A DNA stretch of 64,000 nt from Psychrobacter sp. Ps6 (GCF_022129235.1 NZ_JADQAI010000003.1:1-64000), one strand, 5' to 3'. Shown: positions 28,901 through 38,344, numbered from the stretch's first letter. Translations and numbers: made by a program. The notes: generated by a model from the letters alone, not told the origin.

Positions 28901-29631
28901 ATTGTTATCTGTTGGTGCCTTCTATCAAAGGTCTCAAAGGCGACGCCAAGCGTCGACTCCATGCCATTGAACGCGCCAATACATTGGGCGCAGGTTTTAT
29001 GCTAGCGAGTGAAGATCTAGAGATTCGCGGGGCAGGTGAGATACTCGGTAAGCAGCAAAGTGGTAATATGCAGGCAATTGGCTTTAGCTTATATATGGAT
29101 ATGCTTGAGCGCGCAACTAAGGCGATCAAGGCCGGTAAAGAGCCTGACTTGAATACGCCATTATCGCTAACCAGTGAGATTAACTTGCATAGCTCGGCGC
29201 TTATTCCAGAAGAGTATCTACATGACGTGCATCAGCGTTTGTTGTTTTACAAACGTATAAGCAATACAGACGATAAAGAAGCGTTGACGGATATTCGGAC
29301 CGAAATGATAGATCGTTTTGGTGCATTGCCAGATCAGACCAAGCAGCTATTTGCCATTCATGGACTGCGCTTGCAAGCAGAACCGTTGAAGATCAACAAA
29401 ATCGATGCCAATAGTAGTAGTATGACGCTGGAGTTTGCACCAGACACTCCTGTTGATGCCTTGGCGATTATTAAGCTGATTCAGTCAGATGGGCAGCACT
29501 ACCGAATGAATGGGGCCTCTGGTATTCGTTATCAACATAGCGATAAGCTGGCAACGCCTCAACAGCGAGTCTCTGTTATCCAAGATCTTTTACGTTATTT
29601 TAGTAAGCATATGGTGACAGAAGCTGCTTAG
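25921..29631 (+). CDS. mfd: Transcription-repair coupling factor Mfd
   Basis: Removes RNA polymerase stalled at DNA lesions and recruits UvrA. In order: a UvrB-like N-terminal part (including FDLSVGDRFD-type segments), an RNA polymerase interaction region with HIEHGIGRYNGL, then the RecG-like translocase. That translocase has Walker A GDVGFGKTE at about 711-719 and DEEH at about 812-815, followed by the SMTATPIPRTL and QLRGRVGRS motifs. The TRCF C-terminal domain is complete. I start at ATG 25921 (1236 residues) in place of a TTG at 25906. The length is slightly greater than in E. coli (1148). A candidate -10 element precedes it. Confidence 0.98.
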   Translation: MPITALTDAFDPINQQLFPIQNAERRWLAPVHGAVSSLWLASLVQTPMWDVAKRLKVVVARDQNQLNQIETELAFCGVDAYVFPDWETLTYDELSPHQDIVSERINLLTDMPKTGVLLISVQALMHRVAPPSWLIGQHFDLSVGDRFDINTQRGLLAKAGYRAVENVFEPGEFAVRGSIIDIFAMGQPFPLRLDLFDDEIETIRFFHPQTQRTLTADDLKAMLTGNDTSMGKESLSLLHKLPDISKPIEQFQILPAKEFPLDEGRETFRTNFAAMFPNASSRKSELHKDVMAGIASSGLEYYQPLFFDLKDWQEESTLFSYLPSDALFITDELINEKQADYWSQIQRRYEERRHDIDKPIVEPALLYLLSNALNEQLNQYPRVILSARDELATINDVVALEGSDSSQPQFSLTPAKQQGLVTLSAEEPPQLAVNHQKSEPLSELLDFLDTQSQTLTPVLIVAETAGRREILIELFKGKIDIKAYDSFEAFLAADKTSAMNNARLPHVGLTVAPIERGVYVPERLVLISETQLFGRQVLQTRRRRQSGVSEEFLVKSVTEITDGSPVVHIEHGIGRYNGLITLDVGDGEQEFIHLKYDDDASIYVPVANLQMISRYSGGDPALAPLHKIGSGKWDRAKQKALEQIHDVAAELLNMQARREAKVGIHFKIDPSQYELFASQFAFEETADQANAIHAVMEDMRQNQPMDRLICGDVGFGKTEVAMRAAFIAVSAGYQVAVLVPTTLLAGQHEDNFRDRFADWPVRIESLSRFGGKKHQEMVLTDLADGKVDIVIGTHKLLQPDVKFANLGLMIVDEEHRFGVRHKERIKAIQTDVDSMSMTATPIPRTLNMALSGMRDMSIIATPPARRLAIKTFVMQKTEALMKEAILRELLRGGQVYLLHNDVASIERMAETIRDLVPEARVGVAHGQMQERQLEQIMQQFYHKKFNVLVCSTIIETGIDVPNANTIIIERADKFGLAQLHQLRGRVGRSHHQAYCYLLVPSIKGLKGDAKRRLHAIERANTLGAGFMLASEDLEIRGAGEILGKQQSGNMQAIGFSLYMDMLERATKAIKAGKEPDLNTPLSLTSEINLHSSALIPEEYLHDVHQRLLFYKRISNTDDKEALTDIRTEMIDRFGALPDQTKQLFAIHGLRLQAEPLKINKIDANSSSMTLEFAPDTPVDALAIIKLIQSDGQHYRMNGASGIRYQHSDKLATPQQRVSVIQDLLRYFSKHMVTEAA

Positions 29632-29700
29632 ATTCAATCGGTGAGAGCAATCATTGGGATTTCTAAGACAATCAACACTAATGCAATGGTGTATGGTGCT

Positions 29701-29728
29701 ATTTTATCGCAGGGATAACTGATAAAAT
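29701..29728 (+). terminator. Possible hairpin after mfd
   Basis: ATTTTATC (29701-29708) pairs with GATAAAAT (29721-29728); a T-rich stretch follows about 12 bases later. Weak AT-rich stem, so tentative. Confidence 0.3.
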
Positions 29729-29799
29729 AACCAGATTGCTTTTTCTTCGATATTTTTTACGTACTTTTATTTGCATTAAACAACAAGAGAACCGTCATT

Positions 29800-30231
29800 A
29801 TGTTCCAACTTCATCATAAACTTGCTGCTGATAGTTTCTTAGTGGGTGATTTTCCATTGTCTACTTGTCGTTTGATCAATGACTGCCAGTTTCCTTGGTT
29901 GATATTAGTGCCGCGCGTATCAGGTATCAAAGAGCTTTACGAGTTGTCTGAGGCAGACCAAACGCAGTTCTTGCGTGAGTCAAGCTGGTTATCAAGTCAA
30001 CTAGCCAAAACCTTTCAAGCAGATAAGATGAATGTGGCCGCGCTTGGTAATCAAGTCCCGCAGCTTCATTTTCATCATATTGTTCGTTATCAAAATGATA
30101 TGCGATGGCCAAATCCAGTATGGGGAGTTCCTGCGGTTCCTTATACCAAAGAAGTCTTGGCACAAATGCAGCAAACGTTAATGATGGCGCTACGTGGTCA
30201 TCATCAAATGCCTTTTGATTGGCAGATGTAA
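29800..30231 (+). CDS. HIT-domain hydrolase
   Basis: A small nucleotide-binding protein of the histidine triad superfamily. The motif is NQVPQLHFHHIVRYQND, with H90 and H92 as the likely triad and catalytic residues, and H93 as an extra His at a position where related proteins have Val. The 143-residue form with WPNPVWG after the motif matches the Ap4A-hydrolase-like branch of HIT proteins. The substrate is inferred, not shown. The gene lies behind mfd and ahead of a terminator at 30312. Confidence 0.85.
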   Translation: MFQLHHKLAADSFLVGDFPLSTCRLINDCQFPWLILVPRVSGIKELYELSEADQTQFLRESSWLSSQLAKTFQADKMNVAALGNQVPQLHFHHIVRYQNDMRWPNPVWGVPAVPYTKEVLAQMQQTLMMALRGHHQMPFDWQM

Positions 30232-30311
30232 TACATTTTGAACTTTGAATTGCTCTACCTCATCTATAAAGCATTATTTACGAAGCACCTTTCCTAAACT
30301 ATTGCGACACT

Positions 30312-30346
30312 AAAAAAGCCAGATACTCGTCATATCTGGCTTTTTT
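30312..30346 (+). terminator. Terminator after the HIT gene
   Basis: A perfect 14-base-pair stem with the GCCAGATA core and a seven-base loop has A-run and T-run arms. Canonical, usable in both directions. Confidence 0.92.
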
Positions 30347-30393
30347 CTATAATAATCAAACATTGTAAGTTATTTATCCAGAAAATTTGTGAC

Positions 30394-30500
30394 TTAGATA
30401 AATGATAAATGGTATTTTTTTAGCTACCACTGACATAGGTTTCATCTAATTTAGTAAGTATAATGTATTTTTGTAATAATTTATCATCTAGATAAATGAT
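30394..30500 (+). repeat. Repeated motif upstream of the cyclase gene
   Basis: TAGATAAATGAT occurs at 30395-30406 and 30489-30500, 94 bases apart. The second copy is embedded in an imperfect palindrome ATCATCTAGATAAATGAT. A pair of regulator-binding sites for the cyclase promoter is possible. Confidence 0.45.
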
Positions 30501-30554
30501 GTGTGTATGCTGTTTTTATATATCTTTATCTCTCTGATAGCCTATCTTACTTAA

Positions 30555-31991
30555 GTGAAATCCAATATGCCCTTTACAGAGACATTAAAGCCAAAACTGT
30601 CGTCAAAAGGGAGTGGAATCTGTCAATTCGACTATCCAGAAGTTTTCGTTTTAATACTCACTGTCATATTACTCGCCTTGCATTACAACTTTCGTCCTAC
30701 TTCAATGGCGTTATTGGTTGTCATTAGCCTACCTAGCTTGATGATTCTGATTTATAACTACCGACGCGAAACCAGTCTTTGGACGTCTAATATAGTTGTT
30801 ATTTTATTTTCGGTCGTCATTGGGTCAATACAGTTTTGTACAGTAATATCGCTCAGTCTAGTAGCCTTAATCGGCGTACGTATGATCGTCAGTGGGGTTG
30901 ATAACGCTCTAAGATTATTTACAGTGGCATTAGTAACATCTATTGTCTTCTATTATGTCAGTACAATACTGGACAACGAAGGGTTGAACTGTAATGAAGG
31001 CTGGGTTCCACCCGCCGTATTATTAGCAAGCATAATAGTTATTTTGTATCAGTTTCGCAGTACGTATCAAAAGTACATCGGTTATAAAGAAAGTGCCTCT
31101 AAAGCAGGAGGACGTTTGAGTACGATGGTGTCAGTCATCAATAAGTTGACTCGCTTTGTACCACCGCAAATTTGGGAACCAATTGTCAGATCTAATAGCC
31201 CTGTTAGTGTGTCGAATAAACGTGCCAAGCTGACCATTATGTTTTCAGATATTGTGGGTTTTACCGATCTGTCTGATAGTCTGAGTGCTGACAACTTAGC
31301 TGATATTTTGAACACTTATATGCATTGCATGACGTTGATTGCTGATAGACATGGTGCTGTACTTGATAAATTTATTGGCGATGGCATGGTGTGCTTTTTT
31401 GGCGAGCCCGCTAGTAACGGCCCACGTCAAGATGCTCTTGACTGTGTGGCAATGGCGATAGATATGCGCCGCGAAATGCGTACATTACGTCAAAAATGGC
31501 GGCTGATGGGCTTTGAAGGATTATACATACGCATCGGTATCACGACTGGCTACTGCCACGTGGGTAATTTTGGTAGCAACAATCGTCTTAGTTATACACT
31601 GATTGGTAAAGAGGCTAATCTGGCCTCAAGACTTGAGTCGAACGCTGGTAAAGATGAGATATTGGTCAGTGAAAGCACTTATGATTATGTTTGCCATAAC
31701 TATGAGTGCAAACATGTTGGAGCGCTTCAGCTAAAAGGCTTTGATGACAAGATAAATGCATGGCAAGTACTTGACCCTGACGCTAATAAAGGTCATTTGT
31801 CTAAATGGGTAGATCACACTTTGCCAGGGTTTAACTTGCATCTAAATTTTAAAGATATGAAAGACAATGACTATCAAGACATTAGGAGTCGGTTAAACTT
31901 TGCGCTTGAGCGCATCGAACAAGAAGAAGAAAAGTTGGCACAGAGCATCGCTGAAGAAAGCAAACGTCATAGTGCTAACAAAAAGTCATGA
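30555..31991 (+). CDS. Membrane class III adenylate/guanylate cyclase
   Basis: The N-terminal ~170 residues form five or six membrane helices with no domain I recognise. The C-terminal part is a class III catalytic domain. Metal-binding residues are D232 in MFSDIVGFT and D276 in KFIGDGM; transition-state residues N355 and R359 lie in ANLASR. The substrate-specifying pair reads K272 and T348, the combination common in bacterial adenylate cyclases, so cAMP is more likely than cGMP as product. The tail, about residues 430-478, is charged and helical. Start: GTG 30555 or ATG 30567; neither has a Shine-Dalgarno sequence. In Pseudomonas and Acinetobacter such cyclases feed the cAMP-Vfr pathway controlling type IV pili and virulence; here that is inference. 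No cAMP receptor gene is in the window. Confidence 0.9.
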   Translation: MKSNMPFTETLKPKLSSKGSGICQFDYPEVFVLILTVILLALHYNFRPTSMALLVVISLPSLMILIYNYRRETSLWTSNIVVILFSVVIGSIQFCTVISLSLVALIGVRMIVSGVDNALRLFTVALVTSIVFYYVSTILDNEGLNCNEGWVPPAVLLASIIVILYQFRSTYQKYIGYKESASKAGGRLSTMVSVINKLTRFVPPQIWEPIVRSNSPVSVSNKRAKLTIMFSDIVGFTDLSDSLSADNLADILNTYMHCMTLIADRHGAVLDKFIGDGMVCFFGEPASNGPRQDALDCVAMAIDMRREMRTLRQKWRLMGFEGLYIRIGITTGYCHVGNFGSNNRLSYTLIGKEANLASRLESNAGKDEILVSESTYDYVCHNYECKHVGALQLKGFDDKINAWQVLDPDANKGHLSKWVDHTLPGFNLHLNFKDMKDNDYQDIRSRLNFALERIEQEEEKLAQSIAEESKRHSANKKS

Positions 31992-32024
31992 TTTGGGTAG
32001 TCATATCGTGAAATGTTGAGTACA

Positions 32025-32065
32025 AAAAAAGCCAGCTATTATATTTTAATAGCTGGCTTTTTTTA
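32025..32065. terminator. Bidirectional terminator between the cyclase gene and fdx
   Basis: An 18-base-pair perfect stem (left arm 32025-32042, right arm 32048-32065) has a five-base loop, with seven A on one side and seven T on the other. It serves the convergent genes on both sides. Confidence 0.93.
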
Positions 32066-32094
32066 TAACTTATAAGTAGTTTTTACCAATCATA

Positions 32095-32433
32095 TTAATG
32101 ATTTTCTTTTGCATGATTCAATGTGTATTTTGGAACTTCGATGGTTAGATCTTCATCATCGAGCATGACCTGACAAGACAGACGTGAGTCAGGCTCTAAG
32201 CCCCAAGCACGATCAAGTAGATCAGCTTCTACGTCATCCATCTCATCTAGACTGTTGAATCCTTTGCGTACGACAACGTGACAAGTAGTACAAGCTTTTG
32301 ACATCTCACAGGCATGCTCAATTTTGATGCCTTTTTCTAATAACGCTTTGCACAAATTCTGACCAGCTTGTAGCTCAACTTCTGCGCCCTCTGGGCAGAT
32401 TTCATGATGGGGTAGTACAGTAACTTTTGGCAT
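32095..32433 (-). CDS. fdx: [2Fe-2S] ferredoxin of the ISC system
   Basis: An electron carrier that supplies reducing power for Fe-S cluster assembly. Cys ligands are C42, C48, C51 and C87, in the pattern C-x5-C-x2-C and a distal Cys. The 112-residue length is normal. It is the last gene of the isc operon, 86 bases after hscA. No iscX follows; the next gene is convergent and separated by the terminator at 32025. Confidence 0.96.
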   Translation of the reverse strand: MPKVTVLPHHEICPEGAEVELQAGQNLCKALLEKGIKIEHACEMSKACTTCHVVVRKGFNSLDEMDDVEADLLDRAWGLEPDSRLSCQVMLDDEDLTIEVPKYTLNHAKENH

Positions 32434-32519
32434 AAATTATTTGTCCAATGCTAATCAATCTAAAAAATAAGAGAAAGTAGCTTAGTATCATAACTAAGCT
32501 ATCATTTTGAGTGTGGATT

Positions 32520-34391
32520 TTACCAATCTTGTGCGCTGGTACCTGCCATGCTGGTTTTAACACTTTGATTCATAATGCGAGCAGCAAAGGCATCACTATG
32601 CGGCTTAAGCTGTGCTTGCTGTGCTTCAATAAGTGTCAAGTCATCAGTGCTAAGAGAGTTACGTAGCGCTTGTATATGCTCCGCTAAAGTGTGCTGCTCA
32701 TCAGAAGAAAGCAGTGCTGCAAACTCATTGAGTGCAGATTCTAGAGCCAATACTTCACGCTCGGCTTCTACCTTGGTTTCGATTAAAGAGCGCGCGTTTT
32801 TATCTTCTTCTGCGTGTTTAAATCCGGCAACAAGCAACTGCTCTTTTTGCTCGTCAGACAAACCATAAGAAGGCACGATCTCGATCTTGCTTTCTGTTTT
32901 GGTCGTGGTCTCTTGCGCACTCACCGTCAGCTGACCATTGGCATCGATGCTAAAGGTAACTTCGATACGAGCAAACCCAGCTTTCATTGGCGGAATACCA
33001 TACAGCTCAAAGCGGCCAAGCGAGCGACAGTTTTCTACTGTTTCGCGCTCACCTTGTACCACGTGAATGACCATACCTGTTTGACCATCTTGATAGGTGG
33101 TAAACACCTGACGTTTTTTGACAGGGATAGGCGTGTTGCGTGGGATGAGTACTTCAACCAAACCACCCATGGTCTCAAGACCTAAAGATAATGGTGTCAC
33201 GTCTAACAACAACAAATTGTTGTCACTATCACCATTCACCAATTGGTGAGCAGTCTGGGCAGCGCCTAAGGCAACGACTTCATCTGGATTCAGACGGCAA
33301 AGAGGCTGCTTGGCAAAAAATTCAGTCACGACTTGTTGTATGGCAGGCATACGCGTTGAGCCGCCTACTAAGATAACTTCGTCTAAATCTCTGGCAGCCA
33401 GCTTTGCATCACGTAGGACTTGTTCGCATACGCTCAACGTGCGACGACTAACAGGTTCTACGATAGTGAGGATGTCTTCACGGCGCAATAAACCTTGATA
33501 GTTTTGTCCGTTGACAGTGACATTGATATCCACTTGCTCAGCATCAGTCAACGCTTGCTTGTAAGCTTTAGCTTCTTGTGCGAGTACTGACTTATCATGC
33601 AGGCTTACATCTTTTGGATCGATATTTAACTGTTTGATGATCCAATTTGTAATCAAGCGATCAATATCATCGCCGCCCAGTGCGCTATTACCGCCAGTTG
33701 CCAATACTTCAAAGACACCGTCATTCAGCTTTAAGATAGATACATCAAAAGTACCGCCGCCCAAATCATAAATGAGGTAGTAGCTTTCTTTATTGCTTTC
33801 TTGATCGAGTCCGTAAGCAACGGCAGCGGCGGTAGGCTCATTTAGTAAGCGTAGCACGTTGATACCAGCAGCTTGGGCCGCATCTTTAGTGGCTTGGCGC
33901 TGTGCCTCATCAAAATAAGCTGGCACAGTAATGACGGCACCCTCAATGCTGTCTGCAGGCAGTGCGCTCGCTGCACGTTGCTCAAGCGCGGCTAATATAC
34001 GCGCTGATACTTCGACAGGTGACACTTCACCTTGAGCTGTGACAAATGCTGGCATATCATCTGTACTACCAGACAGCTCATAAGGATGCGAGAATTTGAT
34101 ATCCGCTTGGCTACGACCCATAAACCGCTTAGCCGAGACGATCGTATTTTTTGGATCATCTGCTAAATGCGCTAGGGCATCATAGCCGACCGATGGATTA
34201 CCTGTCGCTGGATAATAAACCACAGAAGGCAGCAAGGTATCTGATGCTGCGCCTGCTTCTAAGACTTGCGCCTTGCCTGAACGTACTACAGCGACCAGTG
34301 AGCGTGTCGTACCAAGGTCAATACCTAGGCCAAAACGATGTTGATGAGGTTGAGCGCTTTGATTGGGTTCGGCAATTTGCATTAAAGACAT
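32520..34391 (-). CDS. hscA: HscA, Hsp70-type chaperone for Fe-S transfer
   Basis: ATPase that binds the IscU LPPVK motif and promotes cluster transfer. It has the Hsp70 signatures [14 protein letters not shown] (N-terminal phosphate loop), [13 protein letters not shown] and [12 protein letters not shown]. The substrate-binding half contains the LGLETMGG segment, with Met-Gly-Gly as typical of HscA. The 623-residue length is normal. It follows hscB after a 210-base gap that is unusually long for this operon and contains an inverted repeat. Confidence 0.97.
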   Translation of the reverse strand: MSLMQIAEPNQSAQPHQHRFGLGIDLGTTRSLVAVVRSGKAQVLEAGAASDTLLPSVVYYPATGNPSVGYDALAHLADDPKNTIVSAKRFMGRSQADIKFSHPYELSGSTDDMPAFVTAQGEVSPVEVSARILAALEQRAASALPADSIEGAVITVPAYFDEAQRQATKDAAQAAGINVLRLLNEPTAAAVAYGLDQESNKESYYLIYDLGGGTFDVSILKLNDGVFEVLATGGNSALGGDDIDRLITNWIIKQLNIDPKDVSLHDKSVLAQEAKAYKQALTDAEQVDINVTVNGQNYQGLLRREDILTIVEPVSRRTLSVCEQVLRDAKLAARDLDEVILVGGSTRMPAIQQVVTEFFAKQPLCRLNPDEVVALGAAQTAHQLVNGDSDNNLLLLDVTPLSLGLETMGGLVEVLIPRNTPIPVKKRQVFTTYQDGQTGMVIHVVQGERETVENCRSLGRFELYGIPPMKAGFARIEVTFSIDANGQLTVSAQETTTKTESKIEIVPSYGLSDEQKEQLLVAGFKHAEEDKNARSLIETKVEAEREVLALESALNEFAALLSSDEQHTLAEHIQALRNSLSTDDLTLIEAQQAQLKPHSDAFAARIMNQSVKTSMAGTSAQDW

Positions 34392-34454
34392 AAGAATAAC
34401 TCAGAGATAAAATGAATAAGTGTAATGAGGCAAATATGGCATGTTCAGTATGAC

Positions 34455-34507
34455 TGCTTAACCGCTATCTCTTTATTCTAGATATAGAGGAAGTTGGCAG
34501 TTAAGCA
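34455..34507 (-). other. Inverted repeat between hscB and hscA
   Basis: TGCTTAAC (34455-34462) pairs with GTTAAGCA (34500-34507), with a partly paired AT-rich interior. No U-run. May be a processing site or partial terminator. Confidence 0.35.
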
Positions 34508-34601
34508 TGCTCAAAGTCAGAGATTATACGTTATAGTTGATACTAATTTAATCAAATATTTAGAATATAGCTTTCAAATAAGATACATCATGCACAGCTA
34601 T

Positions 34602-35183
34602 CTAGACATATAGATCATCGTCATCTGAATGTGCAGCAGTGGCGACGTCATCAAGCCCCGTTGTAACATCAGCATTCAATTTGACCAAAAACTTCAATTT
34701 CTGTGTCGCATCAATCGCCGTTGGCCAATCTTGCTCTTGGTAAGCAGTTTCAAAACGCTGAGACTGATTTGCCAAGCGCGATGTAATTTGAGGATGTAAC
34801 TGCTGCAAGGCTGAAAGGTCTTTGCCTGCAATAGCGTCATCTAAATCCATACGCATTTCCATCGCATCTTCTAAAAAATCCAAGTCTGCGATGGAGTGCT
34901 CTAGATTTTGTGCTTGATCGGCCATACCTAATAGGTAACCAGCACGGCTATCAGGTGCACTCAATGTTTGGTAGGCTTGATTGATGACGGCAGAATACTG
35001 CTCCGATTGCTGCTTTGCTTGCTTGGTATCTGCTAGATTCTTTGCAACATTATCAGGATGATAGCGTTTTTGTAGCAGACGTAGATGCTGATCGAGACTG
35101 TCTTGATTGACTTCAAATTGTATAGGTTGCTCAAATAGGGCAAAGAAGTTATCAAATTGTGCTTCTGGAATCGTGTCTGTCAT
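34602..35183 (-). CDS. hscB: HscB, J-domain co-chaperone
   Basis: Delivers IscU to HscA and stimulates its ATPase. The J-domain HPD is H42-P43-D44 in KRYHPDNV, and the C-terminal helical bundle binds IscU. The 193-residue length is somewhat longer than E. coli HscB (171), mainly at an acidic C-terminal tail (DVATAAHSDDDDLYV). It lies between iscA and hscA. Confidence 0.93.
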   Translation of the reverse strand: MTDTIPEAQFDNFFALFEQPIQFEVNQDSLDQHLRLLQKRYHPDNVAKNLADTKQAKQQSEQYSAVINQAYQTLSAPDSRAGYLLGMADQAQNLEHSIADLDFLEDAMEMRMDLDDAIAGKDLSALQQLHPQITSRLANQSQRFETAYQEQDWPTAIDATQKLKFLVKLNADVTTGLDDVATAAHSDDDDLYV

Positions 35184-35319
35184 ATCTTACGCCTTGCTTT
35201 TTTATTTGTTTTTAAAGTCTTAATTTGGTGCTTCCACTAAATATATTAGTGCATTTGTATCTTTTGTATTGATTCATTACAACGGGTGCATAAACCTAAA
35301 AAATCAGTTGTCTGAACCA

Positions 35320-35652
35320 TTAAACAGTAAAAGACTCACCGCAGCCACATTCACCTTTTTGGTTAGGGTTAGTGAACTTGAAACCTTCGTTTAGACCTTC
35401 TTTTTCATAATCCATCAACAGGCCATCTAAATAGACCAAGCTTTTAGGGTCAATAAAGATGCTAACGCCGCGGCTTTCATAGCGCGTGTCATTTTCATCA
35501 GGTATATCTACAAACTCTAAAACATAAGCAAGGCCCGAGCAACCCGCTGTACGGATACCAACCCGAATACCTTCACCTTTGCCGCGATTGTCCAAAAAGT
35601 CTCGAACATGCTGAGCGGCGCGTTCTGTCATTTCAATCATGCCAACTCCCAT
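35320..35652 (-). CDS. iscA: IscA, A-type Fe-S carrier
   Basis: An A-type carrier that binds iron or Fe-S clusters. The three invariant Cys are C38 in AGCSGLAY, and C102 and C104 in ECGCGES. At 110 residues it is a normal length. It follows iscU after 211 bases that contain a strong intrinsic terminator, which is unusual for this operon (see findings). Confidence 0.95.
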   Translation of the reverse strand: MGVGMIEMTERAAQHVRDFLDNRGKGEGIRVGIRTAGCSGLAYVLEFVDIPDENDTRYESRGVSIFIDPKSLVYLDGLLMDYEKEGLNEGFKFTNPNQKGECGCGESFTV

Positions 35653-35748
35653 TGACTATTAATCGTAAATATCAATAAATAAACTATGTAAACTGGCAAG
35701 CGAAATTAAGAGTTTGCCAAGATAATATGCTAATAGTTTTTAGAAAAT

Positions 35749-35787
35749 AAAAGGTGACAATTACATAAGTGTCATTGTCACCTTTTT
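35749..35787. terminator. Intrinsic terminator inside the isc operon, between iscU and iscA
   Basis: A perfect 13-base-pair stem, AAAAGGTGACAAT (35749-35761) with ATTGTCACCTTTT (35774-35786), has a 12-base loop. On the minus strand a U-rich tract (UUUUAUUUU) follows. It would end a share of transcripts after iscU. Confidence 0.85.
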
Positions 35788-35863
35788 AGCGTTAGTAGCC
35801 ATTTGATGTATTACTACTTTAGCATTGCTAACAAAACACAGCGCAGACGCTAGTAGGTTTGAC

Positions 35864-36274
35864 TTAGATAGTGGCTTCTTCTACCGCTGCTGCTACGCCA
35901 TGCTTACCTTTATAGTCGCTAATAGCGGCTTTAATGGCATCTTCTGCAAGTACAGAGCAATGCACTTTTACTGGTGGTAACGCTAATTCTTTAGCGATAT
36001 CGTTGTTTTTGATTTCGCCAGCTTGATCCAAGCTCTTGCCTTTTAGCCACTCAGTAACCAGTGAGCTTGAAGCAATTGCAGAACCGCAGCCATAAGTTTT
36101 AAAGCGTGCATCTTCGATAATACCATTATCGTCGACTTGGATTTGTAGACGCATTACATCGCCACAGGCTGGGGCGCCGACCATACCGGTACCAACATTT
36201 TTGGCGTTTTTGTCAAGATTACCAACGTTGCGTGGGTTTTCGTAATGATCAATAACTTGGTCACTATAGGCCAT
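35864..36274 (-). CDS. iscU: IscU Fe-S scaffold protein
   Basis: The scaffold on which Fe-S clusters are built. Ligands are C37, C63 and C106, with D39 and H105. The HscA-recognition motif LPPVK is at 99-103. The 136-residue length is normal. It lies 168 bases after iscS; the gap contains a hairpin at 36296-36338. A ribosome-binding site AGGAG precedes the start. Confidence 0.97.
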   Translation of the reverse strand: MAYSDQVIDHYENPRNVGNLDKNAKNVGTGMVGAPACGDVMRLQIQVDDNGIIEDARFKTYGCGSAIASSSLVTEWLKGKSLDQAGEIKNNDIAKELALPPVKVHCSVLAEDAIKAAISDYKGKHGVAAAVEEATI

Positions 36275-36295
36275 GGGGTTTTCTCCTAGTTAGAT

Positions 36296-36338
36296 GATGA
36301 GTAGTCGCGTATTAACTTTGAATGTCTAACTACTCATC
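36296..36338 (-). other. Hairpin between iscS and iscU
   Basis: GATGAGTAGT (36296-36305) pairs perfectly with ACTACTCATC (36329-36338) around a 23-base loop. No U-run, just upstream of the iscU ribosome-binding site. Could modulate iscU translation or stop mRNA decay. Confidence 0.45.
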
Positions 36339-36442
36339 GATAATTGGGGTCAAACATTTAGTTAATAAAAACTGGATTTATAATTGTCTGATCAATCGTT
36401 TAATAAATATATTTGAAGCTATATTACTGTCTGTGCTTGATT

Positions 36443-37669
36443 TTAGTGTTCAGCCCATTCGACTGAATTCAAATCAACACCTTCTTGGTACATATCCCAA
36501 AGTGGCGATAGGGCACGTAGTTTATCAACAGCTTCATGCATTTGCTTGATAACAGTGTCGATGTCTTCTTCAGTGGTATAACGACCAAAGCTGAAGCGGA
36601 TTGAGCTATGCGCCAATTCGTCTGGGCGACCGATAGCACGTAGTACATATGATGGCTCAAGTGTCGCTGATGTACAGGCTGACCCTGATGATACTGCTAA
36701 GTCTTTTAGTGACATCATCAATGACTCACCTTCGACGAAATTGAAGCTGATGTTTACAATGTTTGGTACGCTGTTCTCAAGATCGCCATTTAGGTAGATC
36801 TCTTCGATATCTTGTAGACCATCCCAAAGCTTTTGACGCAGTTTTGCTGCATGTGCGTGATCTGCTTCAAAGCTTTCATTGGCTAAAGCAAACGCTGCAC
36901 CAAGACCAACGATCTGATGCGTTGGCAATGTACCTGAACGCATACCGCGCTCATGACCACCGCCGTGTTGCTCAGCTTTTAGACGAATACGTGGCTTACG
37001 ACGAACAAACAATGCGCCGATACCTTTAGGACCATACGCTTTATGACCGGAGAAGCTCATCAAATCGATCTTCATTTCTTCAAGATTGATTTTTACTTTA
37101 CCAACAGACTGTGCGCCATCAACATGGAAAACTACGCCCGCTTCACGAGTGATTTCGCCAATCGCTGCAACATCTGTAATCGTACCAAGCTCATTGTTTA
37201 CCATCATGAGAGATACCAAAATCGTATCATCACGTAGAGCTGCTTTTACTTGCTCTGGCAAGATAAGACCTGTGCTTGGCTGTGGCTCAAGATACGTAAT
37301 CTCAAAGCCTTCTTGCTCAAGCTCACGGCAGGTATCTAATACGGCTTTGTGTTCAATCTTACTAGTGATGATGTGCTTACCACGAGACTGATAAAAGTGA
37401 GCTGCGCCTTTAATGGCTAGGTTGTCAGATTCAGTTGCACCAGAAGTAAAGACGATTTCGCGTGGATCAGCGTTGATGACTTCAGCAACTTGTCCGCGAG
37501 CAGTTTCTACTGCTTCTTCTGCTTGCCAGCCATAGCCATGCGAGCGCGAGGCTGGATTACCAAAGATGCCATCTACTGTCAGATATTCGCTCATCTTAGC
37601 AGCTACTGATTTGGCAACTGGTGTGGTGGCGGCATAATCTAAGTATATAAGGTTGTTATGTTGGCTCAT
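36443..37669 (-). CDS. iscS: IscS cysteine desulfurase
   Basis: PLP enzyme that takes sulfur from cysteine for Fe-S clusters and tRNA thiolation. The PLP Lys is in [12 protein letters not shown] and the catalytic Cys in [21 protein letters not shown]. The 408-residue length is normal. Its ATG overlaps the iscR stop by four bases (ATGA), so translation is coupled. Confidence 0.98.
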   Translation of the reverse strand: MSQHNNLIYLDYAATTPVAKSVAAKMSEYLTVDGIFGNPASRSHGYGWQAEEAVETARGQVAEVINADPREIVFTSGATESDNLAIKGAAHFYQSRGKHIITSKIEHKAVLDTCRELEQEGFEITYLEPQPSTGLILPEQVKAALRDDTILVSLMMVNNELGTITDVAAIGEITREAGVVFHVDGAQSVGKVKINLEEMKIDLMSFSGHKAYGPKGIGALFVRRKPRIRLKAEQHGGGHERGMRSGTLPTHQIVGLGAAFALANESFEADHAHAAKLRQKLWDGLQDIEEIYLNGDLENSVPNIVNISFNFVEGESLMMSLKDLAVSSGSACTSATLEPSYVLRAIGRPDELAHSSIRFSFGRYTTEEDIDTVIKQMHEAVDKLRALSPLWDMYQEGVDLNSVEWAEH

Positions 37670-38175
37670 GCTGGGTTTGCCTCGCTGTTCGATAGAGTAA
37701 TGGTATTGATGTCTTTTATGGAAATGTCTTTTGTAGAGTTGTGCTGACGTTCTGATACTGACTGCACGTTTTCCATATCTAATAATTGCGCTAATGTTAT
37801 ATTTTTCAAGTACTGCTCAATATGATTTGATAGTGCACACCATAGGTCATGGGTTAGGCACATTGTACCACCTTGACAGTCACCGCGTCCTTCACACTGC
37901 ATCGCATTAACGGATTCATCGACAGCAGATATGATGCTCATCACATCTATCTCGTTCAATGGCTTGGCTAGATGATAACCACCAGCTGCACCGCGAATAC
38001 TGGTCACAAGGCCACGTTTGCGCAGCTTGGAGAATAACTGTTCGAGGTAGGAGATAGAAATTGACTGCCGTTTAGCGATATCAGATAGAGATACTGCGCT
38101 CTCTTGTTGACTGGTCTGTAATGCCAAGTCTAATAAAGCGGTAACGGCATATCTGCCTCGAGTAGTTAAACGCAT
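37666..38175 (-). CDS. iscR: IscR, Fe-S-sensing regulator
   Basis: Rrf2-family regulator carrying a [2Fe-2S] cluster that represses the isc operon when Fe-S is plentiful. The N-terminal winged helix ([18 protein letters not shown] and the recognition helix) is typical. Cluster ligands C94, C100, C106 and H109 match E. coli IscR C92, C98, C104 and H107. The 169-residue length is normal. It is the first gene of its own operon, and its probable promoter at 38345-38374 overlaps a match to the IscR type 1 site. Confidence 0.97.
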   Translation of the reverse strand: MRLTTRGRYAVTALLDLALQTSQQESAVSLSDIAKRQSISISYLEQLFSKLRKRGLVTSIRGAAGGYHLAKPLNEIDVMSIISAVDESVNAMQCEGRGDCQGGTMCLTHDLWCALSNHIEQYLKNITLAQLLDMENVQSVSERQHNSTKDISIKDINTITLSNSEANPA

Positions 38176-38344
38176 GTGTTATCTCCAAACCTTTATGTCA
38201 TTTTTATTTAACAACGATCTTGGAAAGGGATAGATATAGGCAATTATAGATCAATATAAAAACTGTCAATCATATCCATTCAAGTTGTGTTTTATCGTTA
38301 TTAAACAACAGATGGTTAACCCGATGTGTGCAACGATTAGGTTA

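Noticed and set aside
32000..32094. iscX after fdx
   Set aside because: The downstream gene is convergent and the gap holds only a terminator, so iscX is absent here.
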